Assembly: GCA_964016885.1 (NCBI GenBank)
Contig: OZ024743.1
Coordinates: forward strand, 341,423,907 to 341,487,906
Direction: 5' to 3'
Length of the DNA stretch: 64,000 nucleotides
DNA from: Eledone cirrhosa
Lineage: Eukaryota > Mollusca > Cephalopoda > Octopoda > Eledonidae
The position numbers were made by a program, and so were the translations under genes. Below are positions 52,149-63,305 of the stretch, one piece after another. The notes beneath the pieces are model-generated. The model worked only from the letters and a program-made list of their open reading frames with translations. It was not told where the DNA came from and ran no database searches. How positions within the stretch are numbered: the stretch's first letter is position 1; the number at the start of each line of letters is the position of its first letter.

Positions 52149-54495
52149 GTGTGCAAATACGTAAAAAAGGGTTCCGATGCTACCATGCACGACAACAAAG
52201 AGATTCTGTCTGGCAAGGTCTCCAACTTCCAACACGGCCAATACATCAGCAGTAACGAAACAATTGGATTCTCATTTCAGGCCCATTATCCACCGGTGCA
52301 AAAGCTTGATGTCCATATTCCAAATGATGAGCGAATATATCTTACAGCCCATAATGCAGCCCCAAAATTCATATCGCCCAGAAAGACGACTCCGCTAGCA
52401 TTTTTTGAACATTGTAGAACTGACAATTTTGCATGAACTCTACTATAGGGAGAAATACCATCCTACTACACCTTTCATAAACAGAGAGGAAAATGGAATC
52501 AACGAAAACAAGGAAGATCAGTAGAAAACCATCCTGAAATTCGTAAAGCAGAAACACTACGTATGGTTTACACCATGCATCCAGGACAGCGTGAATGCTT
52601 CCATTTAAGGATGCTGCTTAATGACGTTAAAAGCCCTGAAGTGTTTGATGAAATCTTCAAAGTGAATATCGCTGTTTATGACACCTACCAAGAGGCTTCC
52701 TTGCGGAGATGTCTGTTGGAATATGACCATCAAAGAGACACAATATCTACAGAAGCGTCTCTTTCTCAGACCGCCAAAGTATTCGACAATTGTCGAATTA
52801 ATAAATTCGTCATTAATAAATTGAAACCTAACCAATCCGTGGGCGCTTGAAAACCAATGGTATAGATACATTTTTTAGACGAACATAATTACACCGAATT
52901 GGCTGAGATGGAAAACAAACTGGTGACAAAGAATGGACCTGATCTGCATTTATTAGGCCTTCCTCTCATCGATGGATCTAATTTTTATAGACTCGTGTTC
53001 TGAATGATCAACAAAATCCCAGACCTCTTTCGCTTGTCAAGTGGGGTGGTCCTCATTAAATCTTACCAAGGAAACAATTTTTTCCTTGGTCTTTCCGTTG
53101 CTGATACTATCTACCAGTTGCAACTCTTAGCAGAAGAAGCAAAGTGAAATAATGTGTCTTGCTCAAGAAAACATCGCACCATCCGCTCTGAGATTTGAAC
53201 TCGCAAACTTTACGATTGAAAATCCAACTCTGAAACTATTAAACTACATGCCTTCACATTTTATGGACTAAGGAGAGAAATTATGATAGAAATGTTATAC
53301 AACGTAGAGTACATCATCTCCCATGCTAACGAAAACCTGCCAAGACTATCTGATGATCAAATAGCAGTATATAACATTGTACTTGAGTCAATTACGTACT
53401 AGAATGGTGGCCTATTTTTTATCGATGCCCCACGTCGGACAGCTCATTTTGCTTTCAATTTAGACTTGGACATCTGTTTCAATGAAATGTTCTTCTGTCA
53501 TATAACGTAGGACTCGGAGCCTACCCATGTGTTGCAATGATGTGTGGTAATTTTGGGTGTTGAATGCACAATGGCTCACACTTATGTATTGGAAGCCTTG
53601 AATAGAATACTGAATGGTATCCGGAGCCATACAACAATCATGGGAGGAATCATTGTTGTTTTATCAGGGGACGCCCGACAAACTGTACATGTAATATAAA
53701 AAGGGACGCGTGACGATCACGTTCGAGCTTGTCTAAAATTTAAGAACCAGAATACGAGCACAAATTCACGGTGATAACATTTTTGCGGAGGTTACTCAAA
53801 TGGTTCTGAAACACTGTGGAGGGAAATTATCCCTTGATACTGAAGAATGTTTAGCTTCTTCATTATGTTGTACTGTTGTGGAAAGCGTTGGTAGCTTAAT
53901 AATCAAGTGTTCCCCAATTGCCAAATCCATTATTCCAACGAAGAGTGACTATGTGAAAGAGCATTCGTTGCCATCGAATACCATCAACAAAAATATCTCA
54001 TAAATGATCGCTGGAGGAGGCCATAACTATAAATCTATCCACAAAGGTGTTGACGGGGACGACGCTGTTCATTATCGCATTAAACAGTCTGGAGTCATCC
54101 GGTATCCCGCCACTCAAACGTGAATTGAAGATGGACGCAGTCATCATACTTCTCAGAAACCTGGATCAGCCACGATTAAATAATGTTACACGTTTGGACT
54201 ACAACGTCACATTATCGAAGCCCAAACCATCATAGGATAGGGTAAGGAAGACAGCATATTCATACCTGGAATACCGCTAATACCAACAAATGAACATTTT
54301 CGTTTCCATTGACTGCAACTCCCAGTGAGAGTCATTTACGGAATTTCCACCAACAAGCCCCAAGGTCAAACGCTGCAGGTTGCGGTCTCCATCTAGAAAG
54401 GGTTGTTTCTCGCATGGTGAATTGTATGTAGGTTGTTCCAGAGTAACATCCCCTTACAAACTCTTCATATATGCTCCAAGGAAAAAAGTTTAAAA
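52149..54495 (+). pseudogene. Helitron Rep/helicase (Pif1-like) pseudogene
   Basis: Collinear pieces in several frames. 52149-52436: YVKKGSDATMHDNKEI, GQYISSNETIGFSFQAHYPP. 52440-52850: IPSYYTFHKQRGKWNQRKQG, TMHPGQRECFHLRMLL, RRCLLEYDHQRDTISTEASL. 52880-52990: TELAEMENKLVTKNGPDLHL. 53270-53500: LPRLSDDQIAVYNIVLES, GGLFFIDAP, RRTAHFAFNL. 53620-53700: GGIIVVLSGDARQTVHV. 53800-54003: PTKSDYVKEHSL, the usual segment before the later helicase motifs. 54050-54235: ALNSLESSGIPPLKRELKMD, LLRNLDQPRLNNVTRLD. 54300-54480: RFHWLQLPVR-like and NKPQGQTLQV. The Walker A loop is deleted between FFIDAP and RRTAHF. Stops and frameshifts are numerous. Helitrons replicate through a rolling-circle Rep. The Rep HUH motif was not found. 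Confidence 0.8.
53125..53262 (-). mobile_element. tRNA-derived SINE of a second family, inside the Helitron
   Basis: Minus strand reads TTCAGAGTTGGATTTTCAAT and GCGAGTTCAAATCTCAGA (B-box-like), followed by TTGAGCAAGACACATTATTT. This last block is a central domain common to a widespread class of animal tRNA-SINEs. It interrupts the Helitron between its conserved segments. Confidence 0.65.
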
Positions 54496-54763
54496 CCTTC
54501 TATTAGTTGAGGTTCTGTAAATGTTTTATAATTTTCATACAAAACATTTTACTCTTAGTTTATTTACTACATATTGTATTTAGATATTCTAAATAAACTT
54601 TTAAAATTATGTTATGCAGTATTTGAATACCTTTCCCCACCTCTTTTTATGTTAAGGAAAATGAGTATTATGATAGATGCTAATATAAGACTTATGAATA
54701 GATTTGAGCACAGTACAGAACGGCAGGTGAATCAGGATGCCTTCTAATATATATTTATATAAA

Positions 54764-55603
54764 TATAACGATAAATTAACGGAGTCATAGACTCTCTCCA
54801 TTCCCTGTAAATAATGTGCTCAAAGGAGAGGAAACCTGAGCTCTTTAAAATACAATATGTTGAAAAGGTAACACACTAGAGAGAGAGATACAGTTCACTA
54901 TCAATAAAACAGGGAAAAACCACCAGTGTATGGAATCTATAACCTACGAAAGGCAGACTATAGACACGATAATTAAAAATATAAATTAAAGCGTAAATAA
55001 ATACCTCTATAACTATATAACACACGTACAAATCCAAAGAGATCTGTTTCGCTAGTAAGTTGTTGACAGAAATGAAATAACCCCGGTTCATCAGCGTGTG
55101 TAAGGCTATACATTTCAGACTACACTAAGAGAATTTTAAAGTGACTGTCCAGCTACACCTGGGAGAGAGAAAGCACAGCATGTTTAAGGGCAGTGAACCA
55201 GTGGCCTCTCAGGGACGAGCTGCTAGAAAGGGCAGCCCAAAACCACTCAGAGAAGTGTGCTCAACCAAACAGAGAGAGAGGAAAGACTGTTATAAGGAGC
55301 GAAATATCACGATAAATTAACGGAGCGATAGACTCTCACCATTCCCTGTAAATAATGTGCTCAAAGGAGAGGAAATCCTGAGCTCTTTAAAATACAATAT
55401 GTTGAGAAGGTAACACACTAGAGAGAGAGATACAGTGCGCCATCAATAAAACAGGGAAAAACCACCAGTGTATGGAATCTATAACCTATGAAAGGTAGAC
55501 TATAGACACGATAATTAAAAATATAAATTAAAGCGTAAATAAATACCTCTATAACTATATAACACACGTACAAATCTAAAGAGATCTGTTTCGGCAGTAA
55601 GTT
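54764..55603 (-). repeat. Direct repeat, about 540-bp period, with hammerhead-like motif
   Basis: 54764 to about 55085 and 55306 to 55603 are near-identical: AACGATAAATTAACGGAG, AATAATGTGCTCAAAGGAGA, ACACACTAGAGAGAGAGATA, AAACCACCAGTGTATGGAAT. The second copy ends inside the hammerhead region and then turns around as an inverted copy. Confidence 0.78.
55020..55101 (-). ncRNA. Hammerhead-like motif with strong stems I and III
   Basis: Minus strand: stem I ACACACG/CGUGUGU (7 bp), core CUGAUGA, GAA, stem III ACAGAUCU/GGAUUUGU (8 bp with wobbles, loop CUUU), cleavage triplet GUA. Stem II does not pair convincingly (ACCGG and UAGC sides), which lowers confidence. The second repeat copy keeps only the 3' half. 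Confidence 0.55.
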
Positions 55604-55785
55604 GTTTTGTACGTGTGTTATATAGTTATAGAGGTATTTATTTACGCTTTAATTTATATTTTTAATTATCGTGTCTATAGTCTACCTTTCATAGGTTATA
55701 GATTCCATACACTGGTGGTTTTTCCCTGTTTTATTGATAGCGCATTGTATCTCTCTCTAGTGTGTTACCTTTTCAATATTTTGTA
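55430..55785. repeat. Palindrome centred near 55604
   Basis: The right arm (TTTGTACGTGTGTTATATAG to GTGTGTTACCTTTTCAATA) is the reverse complement of 55430-55600. The turn-around point lies next to the AAGTTGTT of the hammerhead region. Confidence 0.8.
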
Positions 55786-55935
55786 TAAATATATATATGT
55801 TCATTTTTGGCATTTGTATACATTTTTGAGACGGTAGAGGAATTATCTTAGACGATAGGAGAAGTAATATATGTATGTTTCTATGTATGTTTCTATGTAT
55901 ACATGTATATATTTATACATACATATATAAATATA

Positions 55936-56052
55936 ATTGTTTCTACTTTTGGCACAAGGCCAGCAATTATTCCAGTGTATTACTGGTACTTTATTTTATC
56001 GACCCGTTAAGGATGAAAGGCAAAGTTAACCTCGGCGGGTCTTGAACTCAGT
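55936..56052 (-). mobile_element. tRNA-derived SINE, 3' part, minus strand
   Basis: AATTGTTTCTACTTTTGGCA, TACTTTATTTTATCGACCC and CCTCGGCGGGTCTTGAACTC. The head is missing. Confidence 0.8.
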
Positions 56053-56206
56053 AAATATAATACTAATGAAGACGATTTGTTATGTCTTCATTACGTTTAT
56101 TACTCTCCTGTGGTAATGACAAAATGAACTTGTAGGGCGTAGAAAGGTCTATAACGAGATTCAGATTCATTTATGGTGTTCAGTTAATGTTACTAGTCTT
56201 GCATCA

Positions 56207-56207
<1 letters not shown>

Positions 56208-56248
<41 letters not shown>
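56208..56248. repeat. (TA)n microsatellite
   Basis: TA run just outside the hammerhead-bearing repeat at 56.3 kb. Confidence 0.9.
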
Positions 56249-56254
<6 letters not shown>

Positions 56255-56300
56255 AAGTAAAATAAATAAGTCAAATGTTTAAAATTTAGCTTCGTTTATT

Positions 56301-56355
56301 ACTGCTATATATATTTCGGTGACAGCCATCTTTGGCTGCAACCTCTTCAGGCAGT
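56301..56355 (-). ncRNA. Hammerhead ribozyme motif (PLE-type), well preserved
   Basis: Minus strand: stem I ACUGC/GCAGU (5 of 5), core CUGAAGA, stem II GGU, U-C mismatch, then GCAGCC/GGCUGU with loop AAAGAU (9 paired), GAA, stem III AU/AU with loop AUAU, cleavage triplet AUA. All invariant core positions are present. It is the better copy of the 28043-28090 family. Confidence 0.72.
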
Positions 56356-56638
56356 CCGAATTAGTGTGGTATAGACAAGTACATATCTTGTTGAGGTGTA
56401 TAATTTTGTCAATACTCTGATATGCCCAGTTCCTGGTTGGGTTGTTATTTCACTGAGCAACTGGAATCATATGAATTCAAACAAACACATTTCAGTGTCA
56501 AAGGGCCTCTTCTCCTCTCATTGGTCAGTTGTTAGAACATTCCTCATTCAAAAGTCTATAGAAATTCGTTCTGAGGCAAGCCAATCTGTTGTTCTTGTTA
56601 TTGTTAGGTACATCTGACCTCAATTCTACATATACTCA

Positions 56639-56679
<41 letters not shown>

Positions 56680-56820
56680 ATGGAAAACGGAAAATCAGTA
56701 ATGCATCGGAACTCAGTTTATTGTGTGTTACAATTGTTTTCCCGGCGAACAGCTCGAGGTGCGATCCGTGTGAGGATCTACCTGACTCTTAATATATGTA
56801 TATATTAAATGGAACGTTGA

Positions 56821-57186
56821 ATGCTCAGCTATATCGGAAATGAAATTACCCCGCTCCATCAGTGTTGTGTTTCTTCAGGATACACATTTTCCAAACGATT
56901 CCGCTCAGTATCATACAGCCATATCCAGTATAAAATGGTTGAAACAACATATAGGAAACAAACATCTGAAAGCAAGGACATTGATCCGATAGAAAAGTTA
57001 TGGTTAAGAGGTAAAAGACTGATATCAGTTTTCAATACTCAATTAATTGAAGCAATCTTCAATTCGTTGGTTAGAGACATAAATCCTGAGAATTTAAAGC
57101 ATATTATTATTTTCATGAAATGCATGCGGTTGTCAAAGCAAAAGGTTATCCTTCTAAATACTAATATAAACCGTCACGCTAAATAA
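56821..57186 (+). other. Open frame of unknown function (121 codons)
   Basis: The first 25 codons overlap a repeat related to the 55.0 kb element (GGAAATGAAATTACCCCG, CTCCATCAGTG). The rest has IDPIEKLWLRGKRLISVFNT and NPENLKHIIIFMKCMRL and no family I recognise. It may be chance. Confidence 0.3.
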
Positions 57187-57289
57187 AATATAACCTAAAT
57201 GAAATACTCCTTTGTTATGTGGTTGTTTCATATACCTCTGATTTTGACGGATGTACATGTATTTTAATGTACATTCTCAGGATAAATAA

Positions 57290-58345
57290 CATCAATCTGA
57301 AAGTAGCATGTGTCGTAGAACAGTCAAATATACTTTGAAGTTAACTATAAAAATAAGAGGTGTAAAGACAACAAGCAAAATCAAGGGAAGAAAGTTCCAT
57401 GATAATGGCTACTGTTAAGTCGAGTCAAAGAATTCTGTAATGGATATGATACAATTTTATGCTGATGAAATCTAAAGCAATGTGCGTATATTTAGAAGAA
57501 TTCTCGTGTATCAGAGAGGGTAATGGATTACAAATGCAAGTAATGTTATATTATAATACAAAATTTGCGTGAACAAAGATAGGGTGTGAGCATGACAACG
57601 TTGTCACATAAAGTATTGAAGAAGGAAAATGTCATTTACACCATAGAAAAGTCTAGTATCAAAATTGCTAGCGTAATATTTGGGCTAAATTTAATATATA
57701 TGTCCAAGCGGAAATTTAGCCAGTTACAGAATTTTATGTAATTATGCAGTTACTCGTGGGTTAATATAATATAATATAATATAATATAATATAATATAAT
57801 ATTATGTAATATAATTTAGGCAATTACTGAACTGTAGATAATTAGGCAATTACCCGTGGGTTAATATATAATATAATATAATATAATATAATACAATATA
57901 TAATTTCTATCCATTATACTAAATTTTCAATTACACATATACATTGAATGTAACCCAAATATTACACTAGCAATTGTTATACTAGACTTTGCAATAATTT
58001 ATTTAACCCCAGTGTGTTATACTCACATCCTATCATTTATGAGAATCTTGTATTATAATACAACATTATTTTCCTTTTTAACCCAGCATCCTCTCTGATA
58101 CTCGGGAATTCTTTTAAATCTACGTACATATGTTTAGATTTCACCTGTATAAAATTATTTTATACCCATTACAGAATTGTTTGAGTCGACTCAACATTGA
58201 ATGTACCAGTAGCCATTATCATGGAACTATCTTCCATGGATATTGCTTGTTGTCGTTACACCTCTTATTTTTATAGTTAACTTCAAAGTATATTTTACTG
58301 TTTTATGACACATGCTACTTTAAGACTGATGTTGGTTACCCAATA
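57290..58345. mobile_element. Long fold-back element, arms about 450 bp
   Basis: The left arm (AAAGTAGCATGTGTC, CTTTGAAGTTAACTATAAAA, TTCCATGATAATGGCTACTG, CTAGTATCAAAATTGCTAGC to about 57690) is mirrored at about 57950-58330. The centre holds (TAATA)n blocks at 57762-57805 and 57864-57900. Non-coding. Confidence 0.75.
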
Positions 58346-58676
58346 AATATGCATTAACATACTTGTACATCGATCTAAATTGAATATTTAATACCCGAAT
58401 TGGTAGACATTACTTATCGCCTATATGTATGTAATAAGTGATTTCTAGCTTTTCGGGTATTAAATGTTTTGAAATGCTGAAATGTCCAAACGATTTATGT
58501 CTTCTGTGGACAAGATGAAATACGTTCTGAGTGGCGTGTAACAAGAAATGCTTTACCCATGATAATTTGCTAGCTCTCCGTTGAACATTCAGTAATGTTA
58601 ATTTATTGCATGATGTCACCACAGCAAGGAACTGCTTAAGCATTGTCTTGGTTTGTTTTGTATTTTTTCTTGATAC

Positions 58677-59237
58677 CGTAGCAAGATGAAGCCACCTGGC
58701 GGCTGGCTTTAAAAACAGACTATTAACTGCCCTTAGATCTGACGTCACGTTCTGACGTCATTAGCTAAAGGCTGTCTCTTCTGATATTGACTTTCATGCT
58801 AACAAGCCGCGTATGTTTGCCTGTCGCATTAATAATGCACCATGCGGTCACCGATACATTTCAATGCATTCCCTTGTGATAATATCTGACACGAAGTCAA
58901 GGAGTAACATATGTATTAACCTGTCTCGTTGGGAGAGCCGAACGCTACTCGTTACAATGCTTTTGTCCATTCTTTATTTCAGTGATAAAAATGCCTATAT
59001 ATATATAACTCATCGAGGTATGTCTTTAATGAACTGTTTATCGTGCATACACCTTACAAAAAACCTATGTATCAACATGTACAAAGACATATTGTAAATA
59101 CCTGGAGTCATGAAACTATTCATTTAGTATGAATCCATTTTTTGTACTCAATGTTTCATTGTTAAATTCTTCCCAATACAAAAAATAGCGAGATGTTCAT
59201 TTAACCAAACTAAGGAAGAGAACACCCCTTCTAAATT
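58677..59237 (+). repeat. 5' LTR
   Basis: Begins near CGTAGCAAGATG, contains TCTGACGTCACGTTCTGACG and ends ACCCCTTCTAAATT. A 94-codon frame (58813-59097) is open in both LTRs, but it resembles no protein family I know. Confidence 0.8.
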
Positions 59238-59824
59238 GGTTGACCCCCAACGTTGAACACTTTTAAATGGCAACCTTCTGATAACACATTTGACTTTTAT
59301 TTTTTTTAACAAGCAGTTATCTTAGCGAAACTTATTAAAAAAAAAATATATGTCTATATTGAAAGCTATAGCGGTAATCAACATTATTGAACATTTACAG
59401 TCAAAAACAAACAAACAAAAAATTATATGTTCTGTTACGTTATTCTCTGTGCAGTGAATATAAAAAAAAAATTAATAAGCAACATTTTTGAATATTTTAA
59501 AACAGACAAGACAGAGGAAATTTATTTTTTGTAATGGCCGATGATTTTCCCGCCAATTGTCTTTCTTCTCCGAAATGCAGCCATCTGATTAGCTGAGACG
59601 CATCATGTGGTGCCATCTCCTTCTCCAATTCAAAAACAGAAAAACAAACATTCAATTTTTCTGCCTTAAATTATTGTGACTTGTCGATTTCGGATTTTGC
59701 ATTTCTTCTTTCTTCATGGAAGATGAGGGAAATTTCTGTTGTTTTTCCGTTGTTCCAAACATCTAACACGCGTTGCATTTCTTTACTTGGATATCATTTA
59801 GTATTTTTTATGTGGAACTGATAT

Positions 59825-60185
59825 ATGCTAATGATGAGTAGTCCTAAATTACCTGCGTTCTCCGGTGAGCCCAAGCTCTGGTTTGAGCAACTGGATGCAT
59901 ATTTTGCTGCAAATGGAATTAAAACAGAGCAGAAACTCAATGTTTTGATTAGTGGTATACCTTCGTCACTCGCCATCACGGTGAAGAATTTAATAACGGA
60001 CCCGGCAACCGGTACTTTGTATGATTCGTTGAGGACGGAAATATTAAGGAGAAACTGCTGTTTTGCTGAAAGCAGGTTTCGTGCATTATTGGAGGACGAG
60101 TGTTTAGGCGACAGGTCGCCGTCCGAATTTTACGCCACATTCGGGACCTCAGTGAATCGCAGTCCCAAGGGATATTGCCTCGTGG
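59825..60185 (+). pseudogene. gag N-terminal part of the LTR retrotransposon
   Basis: From Met at about 59825 or 59834: KLPAFSGEPKLWFEQLDAYF, KLNVLISGIPSSLAITVKNL, LYDSLRTEILRR and LGDRSPSEFYA. This is the typical gypsy-type gag start, ending with the family's G-D-R-x-P-S motif. After about 60150 the sequence jumps to the end of pol. Protease, RT, RNase H and most of integrase are gone. Confidence 0.78.
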
Positions 60186-60485
60186 ACCCATGTGTTCGTA
60201 AGAAACGATGCTGTGAGACCACCTCTCACACAACCGTACTCTGGACCCTACCGTGTATTAGCTCGTTCTGATAAATATTTCACTGTAGACATTAAGGGAT
60301 CCAGAGAGACCATTGCGGTTGATAGACTTAAACGGGTCCACACAGATGCGCACACACCTGAGCCACATACAACCCCTCCCACTCTTTTGCACACACACCT
60401 GTTTCTTTGCCCCCCCCCCCCCCCCCCATCACCAAGATACAAGACCACGACCCGTTCCGGTCGAAGAGTCCACTGGCCCAAATAA
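60180..60485 (+). pseudogene. Integrase C-terminal tail of the LTR retrotransposon
   Basis: In the frame shifted by one from gag: FVRNDAVRPPLTQPYSGPYR, KYFTVDIKGSRETIAVDRLK, then a Pro-rich run with a C13-16 tract, and TTRSGRRVHWPK before the stop. This matches the end of gypsy-type integrases. It is a fragment without catalytic residues. Confidence 0.78.
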
Positions 60486-60825
60486 ATCTTCCACACTGTT
60501 ATTATAGGAACAAGGCCACTGGAGCCTTTTTGGAAACAAACTGCGTCAAACTGTATAGCACTGTATATTTTTAAGCTGCTATTGTGCGGCTCTTTAATCC
60601 TGTATTTACTATTTGAACTATTTGAACTTTTAAAAATTCTATTTACATTTTCTTTTCTCGTTCTTACATGCTTGTTTCATATATTTTTGAAATTTGATAT
60701 ACCTTTCATGCTTAGTTGGGCTGATTGCTCCTTGTTTTAAATGTTGTGCTAGTGGCTCATCATCTGCCTACATACATGGTCCATTGAACCGAATTTTATT
60801 TTTTTTTAAATCTGGTGGGAGGCCA
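60486..60825 (+). other. Interior 3' non-coding part of the LTR retrotransposon
   Basis: AT-rich sequence between the integrase stop and the 3' LTR, ending in the purine-rich GGTGGGAGGCCA. Confidence 0.6.
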
Positions 60826-61369
60826 TGTAGTAAGATGGCGCCACCTGGCGTCTGGCTTTAAAAACAGACTATTAACTGCCCTTAGTTCTGACGTCCTTAG
60901 TTAAAGGCTGTCTCTTCTGACATTGACTTTCATGCTAACAAGCCGCGTTTGTTTGCCTGTCGCATCAATAATGCACCATGCGGTCACCGATACATTTCAA
61001 TGCATTCCCTTGTGATAATATCTGACACGAAGTCAAGGAGTAACATATGTATTAACCTGTCTCGTTGGGAGAGCCGAACGCTACTCGTTACAATGCTTTT
61101 GTCCATTCTTTATTTCAGTGATAAAAATTCCTATATATATATAACTCATCGAGGTATGTCTTTAATGAACTGTTTATCGTGCATACACCTTACAAAAAAC
61201 CTATGTATCAACATGTACAAAGACATATTGTAAACTATTCATTGAAACTATTCATTTAGTATGAATCCATTTTTTGTACTCAATGTTTCATTGTTAAATA
61301 CTTCCAAATACAAAAAATAGAGAGATGTTCATTTAACCAAACTAACGAAGTGAACGCCCCTTCTAAATT
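60826..61369 (+). repeat. 3' LTR
   Basis: Starts TGTAGTAAGATGGCGCC and aligns with the 5' LTR over its whole length. It lacks ACGTCACGTTCTG of the 5' copy and has a patch (ACTATTCATTGAAACTATTC) that differs from the 5' LTR. Confidence 0.82.
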
Positions 61370-61917
61370 CTATACAATTTGTGTTAAGTACTTATTAGAA
61401 CTCATTGTTGGTGTGTTTAGCATGTTTGTATGTTTATATTTAGTACGTGGATATTATGTTTTCCCCGGAACTTATTGCCATAGGTACTGGTTATGTAATA
61501 ACTCGGGATTTGGTCCATCCTTCTCTCCAAATTTCTATATCTAGAAAATTTATCTATTTCTCTTAAAGATAAAGTGCCGTCTGTTAAGATTAATCCTTCG
61601 ATTGGGAGATACACTCTTTTCTGGAAAACAACGTCTCGCTGATTAATCTAAATCACTGTGTCTCAGGAGATTAGCATATACATAATATGGTTATATTGTC
61701 ATTCGTCCTGTCATTCTCTAACGTGTGATTATGTCAATCCTTTGCTTTTTGTAATTCCTAATGCTTGCACACTTTCCCACCAATGATAAACTTATCTCTC
61801 TATTAACCATACACCAATTCTTTCTTTAATACTGTATGATCTATTGATTATTCTCAAGTTCTATGTATTCTGTAATTATTTATTGCATTTTGCTCCATTT
61901 ACAAAATCTAGTGGTTT
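61370..61917. other. AT-rich DNA, no gene recognised
   Basis: No motif in the short frames. It lies between the LTR element and a degenerate hammerhead-like motif, so it may be the rest of a PLE-type repeat. Confidence 0.4.
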
Positions 61918-61961
61918 CTGATGAGGGCGCCTTGATCCTATGATACCACGAAGAATACGTC
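61918..61961 (+). ncRNA. Degenerate hammerhead-like motif
   Basis: Core CUGAUGA, possible stem II G-C then GG/CC with a bulge, GAA, then GAAUACGUC with a GUC triplet. Stem I pairs only U-A twice and stem III is poor. I regard it as the remnant of a PLE-type end. Confidence 0.3.
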
Positions 61962-63107
61962 AATATTAGCGCCTGTCCATCTCAGTAATGTGACTTTTTC
62001 TTTGTCTATTTACACCCAGTTCAGTTTTTTCCCTTTTTTTCTTCATATTTTCGCCGTGTCTTTTTTATATATAAAGCTAATGCTAATTTTCCCTACACGT
62101 TGTTTATCAAGTGACCAAGCAATAACGATTATTCAACACACCCTACATCCTTTTACTGAGTATAACATTCGTTTGGTTCATCATGTCCCATAATAATTTG
62201 ATGTGGATGTTTACAAAGACACTTTCTGGTTTGCGATCATACTACTTCTTCGTATGTTCAAATTCAAACGTTTTACACATGGCAAGATTGTCATGTCTCC
62301 AGTTCTTATGTGTTTGAGCAAGCATTTTTTACATGCAGAAATCCCATGTACCAATGTTTCATCTATCTCTTTCACTACATATTCTGTGTGCAACTGGGAT
62401 ATATTTTTCTGATATATTTCGTTCTGATTGTCTGATCTTGCATGGCCTCGATTAAGGTTTCTGTACAATTACTTCTCATTTCGATGCTATTATGTATATC
62501 GGAAAACGTTTCCCGTGTAAGTATTTTCTGCTCATATCGTTGCGTTCTAGTTTTAAGGATTTCGCAGGCCCATTCACAATTAGAACTGTGCATTTTATCT
62601 CGATTCATTTGATGTTAAACATGCCTTACCACATGCTTTCATATTCAGGGTAAAACATATCACTATACCACACCTCTGTACGCAGAGGCGCGAGACAGGA
62701 ACTACAGTTCAAATTAGACGACATTCAATAGATAACAAGAATGTGGATCCGTTTAATACCTTGTTGCTTAAGAAATATCGTGTGCATATTAATGTAGAAG
62801 TTTTCTCTTCGCTAAAAACCATCAAGTACAATTTCGAATATATTTACAAGGGACATCTTTGTGCGTCTATTTAAATAACCGATAACTCATTACTTAATGA
62901 TGATGAGAACCAACACAACCACAATGCAATAAGAAATTATCTTGTTTGGTAGTATGTGTCTCCGCAGAAGCAATGTCGTGTCTCACTGAATTTAGGCTTC
63001 ACAATATATATCACATACAGTGTACAGGCTAGCTATACACATAGAGAACCAAATGAGTTTACTTTCTAAGACGCAATGCTCAGGTCACGGTAAAAATACA
63101 TGGACAT
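61962..63107. other. AT-rich DNA; unrecognised minus-strand frames at 62211-62608
   Basis: Two overlapping minus-strand frames (62608-62375 and 62468-62211) could be one broken protein: EILKTRTQRYEQKILTRETF, EMRSNCTETLIEAMQDQTIR, then EYVVKEIDETLVHGISACKK and CLLKHIRTGDMTILPCVKRL. They look protein-like rather than compositional, but I do not recognise a family. Confidence 0.35.
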
Positions 63108-63305
63108 TATGGGTGGATTGGCAGTATCGATAGAAGATCGGAAGCCATGCTTTGCAGCATAGAGTTACGGTCCTTTACGATTTGACTTTAAAAGCCTCCG
63201 AGATTAACTTTGGCTTTCGTCCTTACGGGGTCGATAAAATAAAGTTCCAGTGTTGCACTCGGATAATTGCTGGCCTTGTGCCAAAAGTAGAAATAATTAT
63301 TATTG
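63108..63305 (+). mobile_element. tRNA-derived SINE, plus strand
   Basis: Diverged full-length copy: GGTGGATTGGCAGTATCGAT, CTTTACGATTTGACTTTAAA (decayed B-box), GATAAAATAAAGTTCCAG, CTTGTGCCAAAAGTAGAAAT and a short ATT tail. Confidence 0.8.

Larger units (their letters stand above)
58677..61369 (+). mobile_element. LTR retrotransposon (Ty3/Gypsy-like), internally deleted
   Basis: Two direct LTRs (58677-59237 and 60826-61369) flank a 1.6 kb interior that holds a gag start and the very end of integrase only. TGGTTGACC just after the 5' LTR may be the primer-binding site. GGTGGGAGGCCA at 60814-60825 looks like the polypurine tract. The LTRs are nearly identical apart from a 13-bp gap and a small rearranged patch, so insertion appears recent. 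Confidence 0.82.

Noticed and set aside
58813..59097. 94-codon frame conserved in both LTRs (also 60949-61233)
   Set aside because: Conservation follows from LTR identity and the frame has no recognisable domain. I do not call it a gene.
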